From: Fidelibacterota bacterium
GTDB taxonomy: Bacteria > Fidelibacterota > Fidelibacteria > Fidelibacterales > Fidelibacteraceae
Direction: 5' to 3'
Length of the DNA stretch: 7,785 nt
Assembly: GCA_030629925.1 (NCBI GenBank)
Contig: DAOVOB010000042.1
Location: 1-7,785, forward strand
Part shown: positions 1-5,369 of the stretch, piece by piece
How positions within the stretch are numbered: position 1 is the stretch's first letter
Layout: each line of letters begins with the position of its first letter
Translations under genes and position numbers: made by a program
The notes under the pieces: model-generated
The model's database searches: none
Told to the model about the DNA's origin: nothing
Seen by the model: only the letters and a program-made list of their open reading frames with translations

Positions 1-1524
1 GAAAATATTCGCACCCTCGGTTTCCGCGGTGAAGCGCTTCCCAGTATTGCATCAGTCTCCATGACGGATGCACAGACTTGTCAAAAAGGTAGCACCGAAG
101 GTCGCCGACTTCTTATCAACGGGGGAGAGATCCAAAGTGTTGAACCTGTGCCGATGAAAAAGGGCACGCACATCACGGTCCGGCGCTTATTTTACAATAT
201 ACCCGCCCGTCGTAAATTCCTCAAATCGCCCAATACGGAATATCGTCATATTATTGATATAGTTCGTCGTTTTGCACTCGGTTATCCGAATTTGCGGTTT
301 CAATTATTTTCAAATGATAATGAGATCTTTATTCTTGATCCATCCGATCTTAAAAAGCGTATCGTGAATGTATTTTCACCCCATTATGAACAAAAACTTA
401 TCGCCGTAGAAGGCAACGACGGTTTCATGAGCCTGAATGGTTTTGTGGGCGGACTTGATCTTGTGCGCAAAAAAAGCGGTGAGCAATATTTATTTGTGAA
501 CAATCGATTGGTTAATGACAGACTGATGAATTCCGCGGTCTATGCGGCTTTTTCTCCCATGGTCGAAAAAGGAGAGTACCCCTTCTTTGTCCTGAAGCTC
601 TTTTTACCACCGCAGGATATCGATGTCAACGTGCATCCGCAAAAAACGGAAATAAAATATCGTAACGAATGGCAAGTCTATCATTTTATTCGCAACAGTG
701 TTGCAAATATCCTGAATGATACTTTGCGAATTGTACCCAGTATGGACCGTCCACCGGTGACCCTTTCATTTGGACAACAGGCTTACAGATTGCAAAATAG
801 CGTATCCGATCAGCAGCGTATGCCTCTGGAAAGTATGCCGTCAAACCGTCCGCCCGAACCCCCCGTTTTACCGGATGATCATCCTTTAACGAGGCGTATC
901 GAACAGTTCAATAGTAATTTACAGCAGACGCAACAGCGGTCGAATGGGAATGATAAAGTCGTCTCCCTCTGGCAGGCACACAATAAATATATCTTTGCGC
1001 AAATTGCATCCGCGATCATTGTCATCGATCAACACGCCGCCCATGAGCGTATTCTTTTTGAAAAGGCGCTAAAAACCTTTTCTATTTCATCCGCACAGGC
1101 TTCTCAGCAATTGCTTTTTCCCGTCTCTTTGGAATTATCACCCGATGATTTCTCACTTCTTGGTGAGGTGGTCAGGGAATTTGAAAATCTGGGCTTTTCT
1201 CTGCGAGCTTTTGGTAAGAACACCATGCTTATCGAAGCCGTACCTGCCGATCTGCGAAATATCGATGAAGGCCGGGTCGTATTGGATATTCTTGATAACT
1301 ATCGTGAACGCAAAGAGACCCGTCATAACAAGACTTATAATATGGCCGCATCCTATGCCTGTAAAGCCGCCATTAAGACCGGCGATTCACTCGAACCTGT
1401 AGAGATGCAGAACCTGGTTGATCAACTTTTCCAATGCGAATCCCCTTATGCTTGTCCGCATGGCAGACCCACTATCGTGAATTTGACGATTGATGAATTG
1501 GATAGAAGATTTAAAAGAACGTAA
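1..1524 (+). CDS. mutL: DNA mismatch repair protein MutL, endonuclease-type (5' end outside window)
   Basis: MutL couples mismatch recognition by MutS to strand processing. The reading frame is open from base 1, and the GFRGEAL signature of the GHKL ATPase domain is at window residues 7-13. About 85-90 N-terminal residues, including the first ATP-binding motifs, lie upstream. Further ATPase/transducer landmarks are LFYNIPARRKFL, FVNNRLV and VNVHPQK (near residues 210-217). A polar Q/P-rich linker follows (about 255-318), then the C-terminal dimerisation domain. That domain carries the metal-dependent nicking-endonuclease motifs: DQHAAHERILFE (343-354, fitting DQHA-x2-E-x4-E), ACKAA (from 453), CPHGRPT (485-491) and a terminal F-K-R (504-506), as in Bacillus subtilis MutL. 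By family knowledge such proteins nick DNA themselves, and their hosts usually lack MutH. No frameshift is seen. The ATG at base 61 is internal, not the start. Confidence 0.97.
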   Translation, partial: ENIRTLGFRGEALPSIASVSMTDAQTCQKGSTEGRRLLINGGEIQSVEPVPMKKGTHITVRRLFYNIPARRKFLKSPNTEYRHIIDIVRRFALGYPNLRFQLFSNDNEIFILDPSDLKKRIVNVFSPHYEQKLIAVEGNDGFMSLNGFVGGLDLVRKKSGEQYLFVNNRLVNDRLMNSAVYAAFSPMVEKGEYPFFVLKLFLPPQDIDVNVHPQKTEIKYRNEWQVYHFIRNSVANILNDTLRIVPSMDRPPVTLSFGQQAYRLQNSVSDQQRMPLESMPSNRPPEPPVLPDDHPLTRRIEQFNSNLQQTQQRSNGNDKVVSLWQAHNKYIFAQIASAIIVIDQHAAHERILFEKALKTFSISSAQASQQLLFPVSLELSPDDFSLLGEVVREFENLGFSLRAFGKNTMLIEAVPADLRNIDEGRVVLDILDNYRERKETRHNKTYNMAASYACKAAIKTGDSLEPVEMQNLVDQLFQCESPYACPHGRPTIVNLTIDELDRRFKRT

Positions 1525-1577
1525 GACGTGAGACCAGCCTTCGCCAAGGCTACGGCCAGCAGGCGTGAACCGTGAGC
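1519..1577. repeat. Period-7 repeat overlapping the mutL stop, split by a palindrome
   Basis: Units ACGTAAG (1519) and ACGTGAG (1526) are consecutive, and the mutL TAA stop lies inside the first. Two more units of the same type, CGTGAAC (1564) and CGTGAGC (1571), follow after about 30 bases that hold a palindromic block. This looks like one short heptad array interrupted by the palindrome. Only four units are present, so the call rests on similarity to the longer array after ppdK, which uses CGTGACT-type units. Confidence 0.55.
1534..1563. repeat. REP-like palindrome, CGCCAAGGCT core, copy 1
   Basis: AGCCTT (1536-1541) and AAGGCT (1546-1551) form a perfect 6-bp stem around CGCC. The core CGCCAAGGCT (1542-1551) recurs at 2064-2073 and, reversed, at 5123-5132. 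In this copy the outer flanks pair only weakly (GCC 1537-1539 with GGC 1554-1556). The block sits between two pairs of 7-base units, as if inserted there. Confidence 0.6.
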
Positions 1578-1654
1578 TCCCAAACTAGTCATCCTGCCTG
1601 CGCCGATGGATATCGGTGAAACGATGTCCGTGAGCCTCCAAACTAGTCATCCTG
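1570..1654. repeat. 27-base direct repeat pair
   Basis: Bases 1570-1596 and 1628-1654 match except for two positions. Both begin CCGTGAG and end AAACTAGTCATCCTG. The copies are 58 bases apart. Each ends with the GTCATCCTG motif that forms the ends of the inverted-repeat elements in this window, so the duplication probably reflects two tandem insertions or a duplication of that element's end. Confidence 0.75.
1588..1629 (+). repeat. Half copy of the GTCATyCTG element
   Basis: GTCATCCTG is followed by a small hairpin (CCGAT 1603-1607 with ATCGG 1612-1616) and then GTGAAACGAT. Read in reverse, the 3' arm of the element at 5051-5216 shows the same order: GTCATTCTGA, a CCCCGA/TCGGGG hairpin, GTGAAGAATC. 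The order and parts of the sequence match, so I infer a diverged half copy. Confidence 0.5.
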
Positions 1655-1714
1655 AACTCGTTTCATGACCTCTGCGACAATGTGATTTTCGAAAACATTA
1701 ATGAATTAAATATC

Positions 1715-1736
1715 AATTGACTTCAGGTCAATTTTT
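1715..1736 (+). terminator. Weak rho-independent terminator, possibly for mutL
   Basis: AATTGAC (1715-1721) pairs with GTCAATT (1727-1733) across a 5-base loop, and the T run covers 1732-1736. The stem is AT-rich, so termination may be inefficient. It is the first hairpin plus T run after the mutL stop, about 190 bases downstream, and it lies inside the inverted-repeat element. Confidence 0.45.
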
Positions 1737-1774
1737 CGCGTATCGCAATGCTCGCGGAGGTCTCCCTGCGGGAC

Positions 1775-1790
1775 TCCGCCAGCTGGCGGA
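1775..1790. repeat. 16-base perfect palindrome, copy 1
   Basis: TCCGCCAGCTGGCGGA is self-complementary over all 16 bases. An identical copy is at 1907-1922. Both are preceded by AC and both lie just inside a GTCAT-type element end read on the minus strand. Confidence 0.8.
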
Positions 1791-1821
1791 CTGAACCTCA
1801 GGATGACCCGCGAGCGCGTTT

Positions 1822-1856
1822 ATCATTCATCATTTATCGTTCATCGTTTATAGTTT
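1822..1856. repeat. Period-7 tandem array, five units
   Basis: Five consecutive 7-base units start at 1822, 1829, 1836, 1843 and 1850, with the pattern AT(C/A)(A/G)TT(C/T). Neighbouring units differ at one or two positions, while the 7-base phase is unbroken. Confidence 0.75.
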
Positions 1857-1884
1857 CTCCATCATCCGTTTTTGCACCCCATGA

Positions 1885-1938
1885 CATGAATAGATCTCTC
1901 CACTACTCCGCCAGCTGGCGGATCCGGTCGAGATGACA
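1885..1938 (-). repeat. Half copy of the GTCAT element with 16-base palindrome
   Basis: Read on the minus strand it starts TGTCATCTCGA (1938-1928), carries the TCCGCCAGCTGGCGGA palindrome (1907-1922) and then AGATCTATTCATG (1897-1885). The 3' arm of the element at 5051-5216 has the same layout with a different internal hairpin and nearly the same AATCTATTCATG block. No second arm is evident next to it, unless it pairs with the half copy at 1588. Confidence 0.55.
1907..1922. repeat. 16-base perfect palindrome, copy 2
   Basis: This is identical to 1775-1790 (TCCGCCAGCTGGCGGA). The match extends two bases to the left (AC) and none to the right. Confidence 0.8.
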
Positions 1939-1947
1939 GGCTTGGTT

Positions 1948-1982
1948 TTCATTCATCATTCATCGTTTATAGTTCATCATTT
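1948..1982. repeat. Period-7 tandem array, five units
   Basis: Units start at 1948, 1955, 1962, 1969 and 1976, using the same vocabulary as the array at 1822 (ATCATTC, ATCGTTT, ATAGTTC, ATCATTT). The last unit runs straight into a TCTTTTCCT box. Confidence 0.75.
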
Positions 1983-2055
1983 TCTTTTCCTGTATTATTT
2001 ACGGCATTTTAAAATATTTAGTATGAACTTATATATTATTTCATTTCAAAATCTT

Positions 2056-2081
2056 CCCTCCTTCGCCAAGGCTATGGAGGG
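2056..2081. repeat. REP-like palindrome, CGCCAAGGCT core, copy 2
   Basis: CCCTCC (2056-2061) pairs with GGAGGG (2076-2081), enclosing TTCGCCAAGGCTAT, which can itself form a small CCTT/AAGG hairpin. The core matches copies 1 and 3, but the 6-bp outer stem is different in sequence while still pairing. Confidence 0.7.
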
Positions 2082-2124
2082 CAAGCAAGTCTAGATATGA
2101 GAATAATACTTCGGAAATACATCA

Positions 2125-2152
2125 ATAATTCATCATCCAACATTCATCATTT
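2125..2152. repeat. Period-7 tandem array, four units
   Basis: Units start at 2125, 2132, 2139 and 2146 (ATAATTC, ATCATCC, AACATTC, ATCATTT). It is more degenerate than the arrays at 1822 and 1948 but in the same vocabulary, and it ends in the same ATCATTT before the T/C box. Confidence 0.6.
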
Positions 2153-2168
2153 TCTTTTCCTATCTTGC

Positions 2169-2197
2169 TTGCATTTCCATACTGAATCGTATATATT
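2169..2197 (+). promoter_or_regulatory. Probable sigma70-type promoter of ppdK
   Basis: TTGCAT (2169-2174) and TATATT (2192-2197) are separated by 17 bases. Transcription would start near 2204, giving a leader of about 20 bases. The ribosome binding site AAAGGA (2214-2219) lies 6 bases before the ATG. The -35 box is imperfect, and an overlapping alternative (TTGCTT 2165 with TATATA 2190) is possible. Confidence 0.5.
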
Positions 2198-2225
2198 CCA
2201 GCGCTAATACAAGAAAGGAAAGCAA

Positions 2226-4943
2226 ATGAAACATGTCTATTTATTCGGTGCCGGTAAAGCTGACGGCAAATCTTCCGACAAGAATCTTTTGGGTGGTAAA
2301 GGTGCTAACCTTGCAGAAATGAACCTGATTGGTGTTCCTGTTCCTGCCGGTTTTACTATTACAACCGAAGTTTGTACCGCTTGGTATAAAGATGGCGTAG
2401 ATACAACAGTTAAAACAATCAAGCCGGAAATTGAAGCCGGTGTTAAACACATGGAAGAGGTTATGGGCGCCACCTTTGGTGATCTAAATAATCCTCTCCT
2501 TATTTCCGTACGTTCAGGTGCTCGCGTTTCTATGCCGGGTATGATGGACACGGTCCTTAATCTTGGTATGAACGATGACGTTGTCGCCGGTCTTGCAGCC
2601 AAATCAGGCAATGAACGTTTTGCTTGGGATTCATATCGTCGCTTCGTTCAGATGTTCGGTGATGTGGTTCTAGGTTTGAAACCTGAAAATAAAGAAGATA
2701 TTGATCCTTTCGAAGAGATCATTGAAGCAGCTAAAGAAGCTAAGGGCGTTGAATTGGATACAGACCTTAGTGTTGATGACCTGAAAGAAATGGTCACCGC
2801 TTTTAAAGCCGCAGTCAAGAAAGCAACCGGACATGATTTCCCGACAAATCCTTGGGATCAGCTATGGCTCGCTATCGGCGCTGTTTTTGGTAGCTGGAAC
2901 AACGATCGTGCAAAAGTCTACCGTAAAATGAACGGTTTCAAAGACGAATGGGGCACTGCAGTGAACATCCAGGCCATGGTTTATGGTAACATGGGCCAAA
3001 ATTCAGCAACCGGTGTTGCTTTTACCCGTGACGCTGGAACCGGCGAAGATATCTTCAACGGTGAATATTTGATCAATGCACAGGGTGAAGATGTGGTTGC
3101 CGGTGTTCGTACACCTCAACAGATCACACTCGAAGGTGCAAAACGCTGGGCAGTTCTTGCCGGTGTTAGTGAAGAAGATCGCGCAGCTAACTATCCTTCA
3201 CTCGAAGAAGCTATGCCTGTCGCTTACAAAGAACTTGATATCATCCAACAAAAATTGGAAGATCATTATTCGGATATGCAGGACCTTGAGTTCACTATCC
3301 AGGATGGTCGTCTTTGGTTACTACAGACCCGCGGCGGTAAAAGAACCGGTGGTGCTATGGTCAAAATTGCAATGGATATGGTAAAAGACGGTGAGATTGA
3401 TGAAAAAAATGCGATCATGCGCGTTGAACCTAATAAATTAGACGAATTACTTCACCCCGTTTTTGATCTGGATGCACTCGAAGCAGCTACATCGATCACT
3501 AAAGGTTTGCCGGCATCTCCGGGTGCTGCAACCGGCCGTATCGTTTTCTTTGCCGATGAAGCAACAGAATGGGCGGAAAAAGGTGAAAAAGTTATTCTCG
3601 TTCGTATCGAAACCTCTCCGGAAGATCTTGCCGGTATGGATGCCGCTGAAGGTATTCTTACCGCACGCGGTGGTATGACCTCTCACGCAGCTGTTGTAGC
3701 TCGTGGAATGGGCAAATGCTGTGTTTCGGGTGCAGGTGGTGTAAAGGTTGATTATAAAAAACGTACAATGACCATCGGTGGAACTCTTTATGAAGAAGGT
3801 AGCTGGCTTTCATTGAACGGTTCAACCGGTGAAGTTTACGCTGAAAAAATTCCGACCATTGATCCTGAACTCTCAGGTGATTTTGGTGAATTAATGGATC
3901 TTTGTGATAAATATACTAAGATGTCTGTTCGCACCAATGCTGATTCTCCTCATGATGCAGAAGTTGCACGTGGATTCGGCGCACAGGGCATTGGCCTCAC
4001 CCGCACAGAACATATGTTTTTTGAAGGTGAAAGAATCAAAGCTATTCGCGAAATGATCCTATCTGAAGATGTCGTAGGTCGTAAAGTTGCTTTGGCAAAG
4101 ATCTTGCCTTACCAGCGTGAAGATTTCGAAGGTATCTTCGAAGCGATGAACGGACTTCCTGTAACGATTCGTCTCCTTGATCCTCCTCTGCATGAATTTG
4201 TACCTCACGAAGAAGAGAACCAAAAGATCATGGCTGACGAAATGGGTATTTCAGTTCAAGATGTTAAAGATAAAGTTGATTCACTTGAAGAAGTCAATCC
4301 TATGCTCGGACATCGTGGTTGCCGTCTCGGTAACACATATCCTGAGATCACTGAAATGCAAACTCGCGCTATCATCGAAGCTGCTTTGAATTGCAAAGCG
4401 AAAGGTATCGATGCACAACCTGAGATCATGGTTCCCCTCATTGGAACAAAAGAAGAATTTGTGATGCAGGAAGGCATTATTCGCGCAACTGCTGAAGAAA
4501 TTTTTGCCGAAAAAGGTGCTAAGATAGATTATCTGGTTGGTACTATGATCGAGATCCCTCGTGCTGCTTTAACAGCCGATGAAATTGCAGAATTCGCTGA
4601 ATTTTTCTCATTCGGTACCAACGACTTGACACAAATGACCTTTGGTTATTCTCGTGATGACGCAGGCAAATTCTTGCCGATCTACCTTGATAAAAATATC
4701 CTCGCCGACGATCCTTTCCAGAAATTGGATCAGAACGGTGTGGGTCAATTGGTCAAAATGGGAACAGAAAAAGGTCGTTCAGTTCGCCCTAAACTCAAAG
4801 TAGGTATCTGTGGCGAACACGGTGGTGAACCTTCATCCGTTAAATTCTGTCACAGTGTTGGCATGAATTACGTATCATGTTCACCTTTCCGCGTTCCGAT
4901 CGCACGCCTTGCAGCAGCACAGGCAGCGATTGAACAAGACTAA
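2226..4943 (+). CDS. ppdK: Pyruvate, phosphate dikinase
   Basis: This cytoplasmic enzyme interconverts ATP + pyruvate + Pi and AMP + PEP + PPi, linking glycolysis and gluconeogenesis. At 905 residues it is full length (the family is about 870-950). The N-terminal ATP-grasp domain shows LLGGKGANLAEM (about 21-32), SVRSGARVSMPGMMDT and LLQTRGGKRT; relatives I know have N where the first G of RGGKRT stands. The central phosphohistidine domain has GGMTSHAA with catalytic His487 and, two residues before it, the Thr that plant regulatory protein phosphorylates. The C-terminal barrel has FSFGTNDLTQM (from 794) and GICGEHGG with the proton-transfer Cys862. The ATG is set by AAAGGA 6 bases upstream. 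Arginine codons are nearly all CGT/CGC, which suggests high expression. It has its own promoter and terminator. The fold and residues leave little doubt over PEP synthase. Confidence 0.97.
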   Translation: MKHVYLFGAGKADGKSSDKNLLGGKGANLAEMNLIGVPVPAGFTITTEVCTAWYKDGVDTTVKTIKPEIEAGVKHMEEVMGATFGDLNNPLLISVRSGARVSMPGMMDTVLNLGMNDDVVAGLAAKSGNERFAWDSYRRFVQMFGDVVLGLKPENKEDIDPFEEIIEAAKEAKGVELDTDLSVDDLKEMVTAFKAAVKKATGHDFPTNPWDQLWLAIGAVFGSWNNDRAKVYRKMNGFKDEWGTAVNIQAMVYGNMGQNSATGVAFTRDAGTGEDIFNGEYLINAQGEDVVAGVRTPQQITLEGAKRWAVLAGVSEEDRAANYPSLEEAMPVAYKELDIIQQKLEDHYSDMQDLEFTIQDGRLWLLQTRGGKRTGGAMVKIAMDMVKDGEIDEKNAIMRVEPNKLDELLHPVFDLDALEAATSITKGLPASPGAATGRIVFFADEATEWAEKGEKVILVRIETSPEDLAGMDAAEGILTARGGMTSHAAVVARGMGKCCVSGAGGVKVDYKKRTMTIGGTLYEEGSWLSLNGSTGEVYAEKIPTIDPELSGDFGELMDLCDKYTKMSVRTNADSPHDAEVARGFGAQGIGLTRTEHMFFEGERIKAIREMILSEDVVGRKVALAKILPYQREDFEGIFEAMNGLPVTIRLLDPPLHEFVPHEEENQKIMADEMGISVQDVKDKVDSLEEVNPMLGHRGCRLGNTYPEITEMQTRAIIEAALNCKAKGIDAQPEIMVPLIGTKEEFVMQEGIIRATAEEIFAEKGAKIDYLVGTMIEIPRAALTADEIAEFAEFFSFGTNDLTQMTFGYSRDDAGKFLPIYLDKNILADDPFQKLDQNGVGQLVKMGTEKGRSVRPKLKVGICGEHGGEPSSVKFCHSVGMNYVSCSPFRVPIARLAAAQAAIEQD

Positions 4944-4946
4944 ATT

Positions 4947-4981
4947 CGTGACTCGTGATGCGTGACTCGTAACGCGTCGTG
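4947..4981. repeat. Period-7 tandem array, five units, after the ppdK stop
   Basis: Units start at 4947, 4954, 4961, 4968 and 4975: CGTGACT, CGTGATG, CGTGACT, CGTAACG, CGTCGTG. The array begins 3 bases after the stop and ends 14 bases before the terminator, so it would be transcribed in the 3' untranslated region. The units resemble those at the mutL stop. Confidence 0.75.
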
Positions 4982-4995
4982 AAGAGAAAATAGAT

Positions 4996-5023
4996 AAAAA
5001 GCCCTTCTTCGGAAGGGCTTTTT
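4996..5023 (+). terminator. Strong rho-independent terminator of ppdK
   Basis: Twelve base pairs (AAAAAGCCCTTC 4996-5007 with GAAGGGCTTTTT 5012-5023) close on a TTCG tetraloop with a C-G closing pair. The A run on the left arm lets it work in both directions. Confidence 0.93.
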
Positions 5024-5050
5024 AAATTGTAAATATAAAACAATCAAATC

Positions 5051-5216
5051 TGTCATCTTGAGCTCTCCTTCGTCACCCAGAAGTCTCGGGGCGGAGAGTA
5101 AACGTAGTCGCCTGTCCACCAAAGCCTTGGCGTAGGTGGAAAAGATCTATTCATGGTACAGAACACTTCTTCATGAATAGATTCTTCACCCCGACCCATC
5201 GGGGTTCAGAATGACA
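5051..5216. repeat. Multi-hairpin inverted-repeat element (MITE-like)
   Basis: The ends are TGTCATCTTGA (5051-5061) and TTCAGAATGACA (5205-5216), an imperfect inverted pair. Pairing can continue outward to ACAAT (5040-5044) and ATTGT (5223-5227), giving 188 bases. Inside are four hairpins: CTCTCC/GGAGAG (5063-5098), TCCACC/GGTGGA around a reversed CGCCAAGGCT core (5115-5140), AAGATCTATTCATG (5142-5155) with CATGAATAGATTCTT (5172-5186) with one bulge, and CCCCGA/TCGGGG (5189-5204). No protein is encoded. The same end motif is seen at 1588, 1646, 1807 and 1938. Confidence 0.7.
5115..5140. repeat. REP-like palindrome, CGCCAAGGCT core, copy 3 (reversed)
   Basis: TCCACC (5115-5120) pairs with GGTGGA (5135-5140). 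The enclosed 14 bases contain AGCCTTGGCG (5123-5132), the reverse complement of the core in copies 1 and 2. The outer stem differs from copy 2 but pairs equally well. It is nested in the larger inverted-repeat element. Confidence 0.65.
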
Positions 5217-5262
5217 TGCTTAATTGTTCTTTAGCTTTTGCGAGAGATAACATATTTTTCAA

Positions 5263-5290
5263 CCCTAAACCCTAAACCCTAAACCCTAAA
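5263..5290. repeat. Perfect CCCTAAA tandem array, four units
   Basis: CCCTAAA repeats exactly at 5263, 5270, 5277 and 5284, with partial units (AA before, CCC after). It has the same 7-base period as the other arrays but an unrelated, undiverged unit. It ends about 20 bases upstream of the -35 box of the serpin promoter. The unit matches the plant-type telomere repeat, but the setting is internal and bacterial. Confidence 0.9.
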
Positions 5291-5309
5291 CCCCCTTCCT
5301 ATTTATCCC

Positions 5310-5336
5310 TTGACAATCAGAAAATCTTACTATAAA
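5310..5336 (+). promoter_or_regulatory. Probable sigma70-type promoter of the serpin gene
   Basis: A consensus TTGACA (5310-5315) is followed 15 bases later by TATAAA (5331-5336). The spacing is short by about two bases. The ribosome binding site TAAGGAG (5355-5361) lies 8 bases before the ATG at 5370. Confidence 0.6.
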
Positions 5337-5369
5337 CTTAAATATTAACAAACATAAGGAGCATCGAAA

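Larger units (their letters stand above)
1646..1807. repeat. 162-base imperfect inverted-repeat element (MITE-like)
   Basis: The outermost ten bases are a perfect inverted pair: GTCATCCTGA (1646-1655) and TCAGGATGAC (1798-1807). A second paired block inside is GACCTCTGCGA (1667-1677) with TCGCGGAGGTC (1752-1762), 10 of 11 matching. The 3' arm carries an extra palindrome (1775-1790) that the 5' arm lacks. The centre is AT-rich, with TTTTCGAAAA and a terminator-like hairpin. No transposase is encoded, so this would be a non-autonomous element or a structured spacer. Confidence 0.6.
1973..2161. repeat. 19-base direct repeat ending in a T/C-rich box
   Basis: TTCATCATTTTCTTTTCCT occurs exactly at 1973-1991 and at 2143-2161. 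In both cases it is the junction between the end of a period-7 array and an AT-rich, promoter-like stretch. The second copy leads into the ppdK promoter. Confidence 0.75.
1525..2225. other. Repeat-rich spacer without genes between mutL and ppdK
   Basis: No convincing gene lies in these 701 bases. The content is nearly all short repeats, listed separately: period-7 arrays, palindromes with a CGCCAAGGCT core, two copies of a 16-base palindrome, inverted-repeat elements ending in GTCATCCTGA, a duplicated T-rich box and the ppdK promoter. A 62-codon open frame at 1748-1936 starts within an inverted repeat and runs through repeats, so it is not called. Confidence 0.8.

Noticed and set aside
61..63. 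ATG at 61 as the mutL start
   Set aside because: The frame continues upstream through the conserved GFRGEAL motif to the window edge, so this Met is internal.
1748..1936. 62-codon open frame in the mutL-ppdK spacer
   Set aside because: It starts inside an inverted-repeat arm, runs through a period-7 array and a palindrome, has no clear ribosome binding site, and its product is low-complexity.
1822..2152. CRISPR array
   Set aside because: Units are 7 bases, directly tandem and degenerate, with no 25-40 base repeats or unique spacers.
2237..2611. 124-codon antisense open frame over the ppdK start
   Set aside because: It lies wholly opposite the conserved ATP-grasp coding sequence and shows no recognisable motif; it is a shadow of biased codon use.
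5263..5290. Telomere or eukaryotic contamination suggested by CCCTAAA units
   Set aside because: Only four units, internal, flanked by bacterial genes, a sigma70-like promoter and rho-independent terminators.
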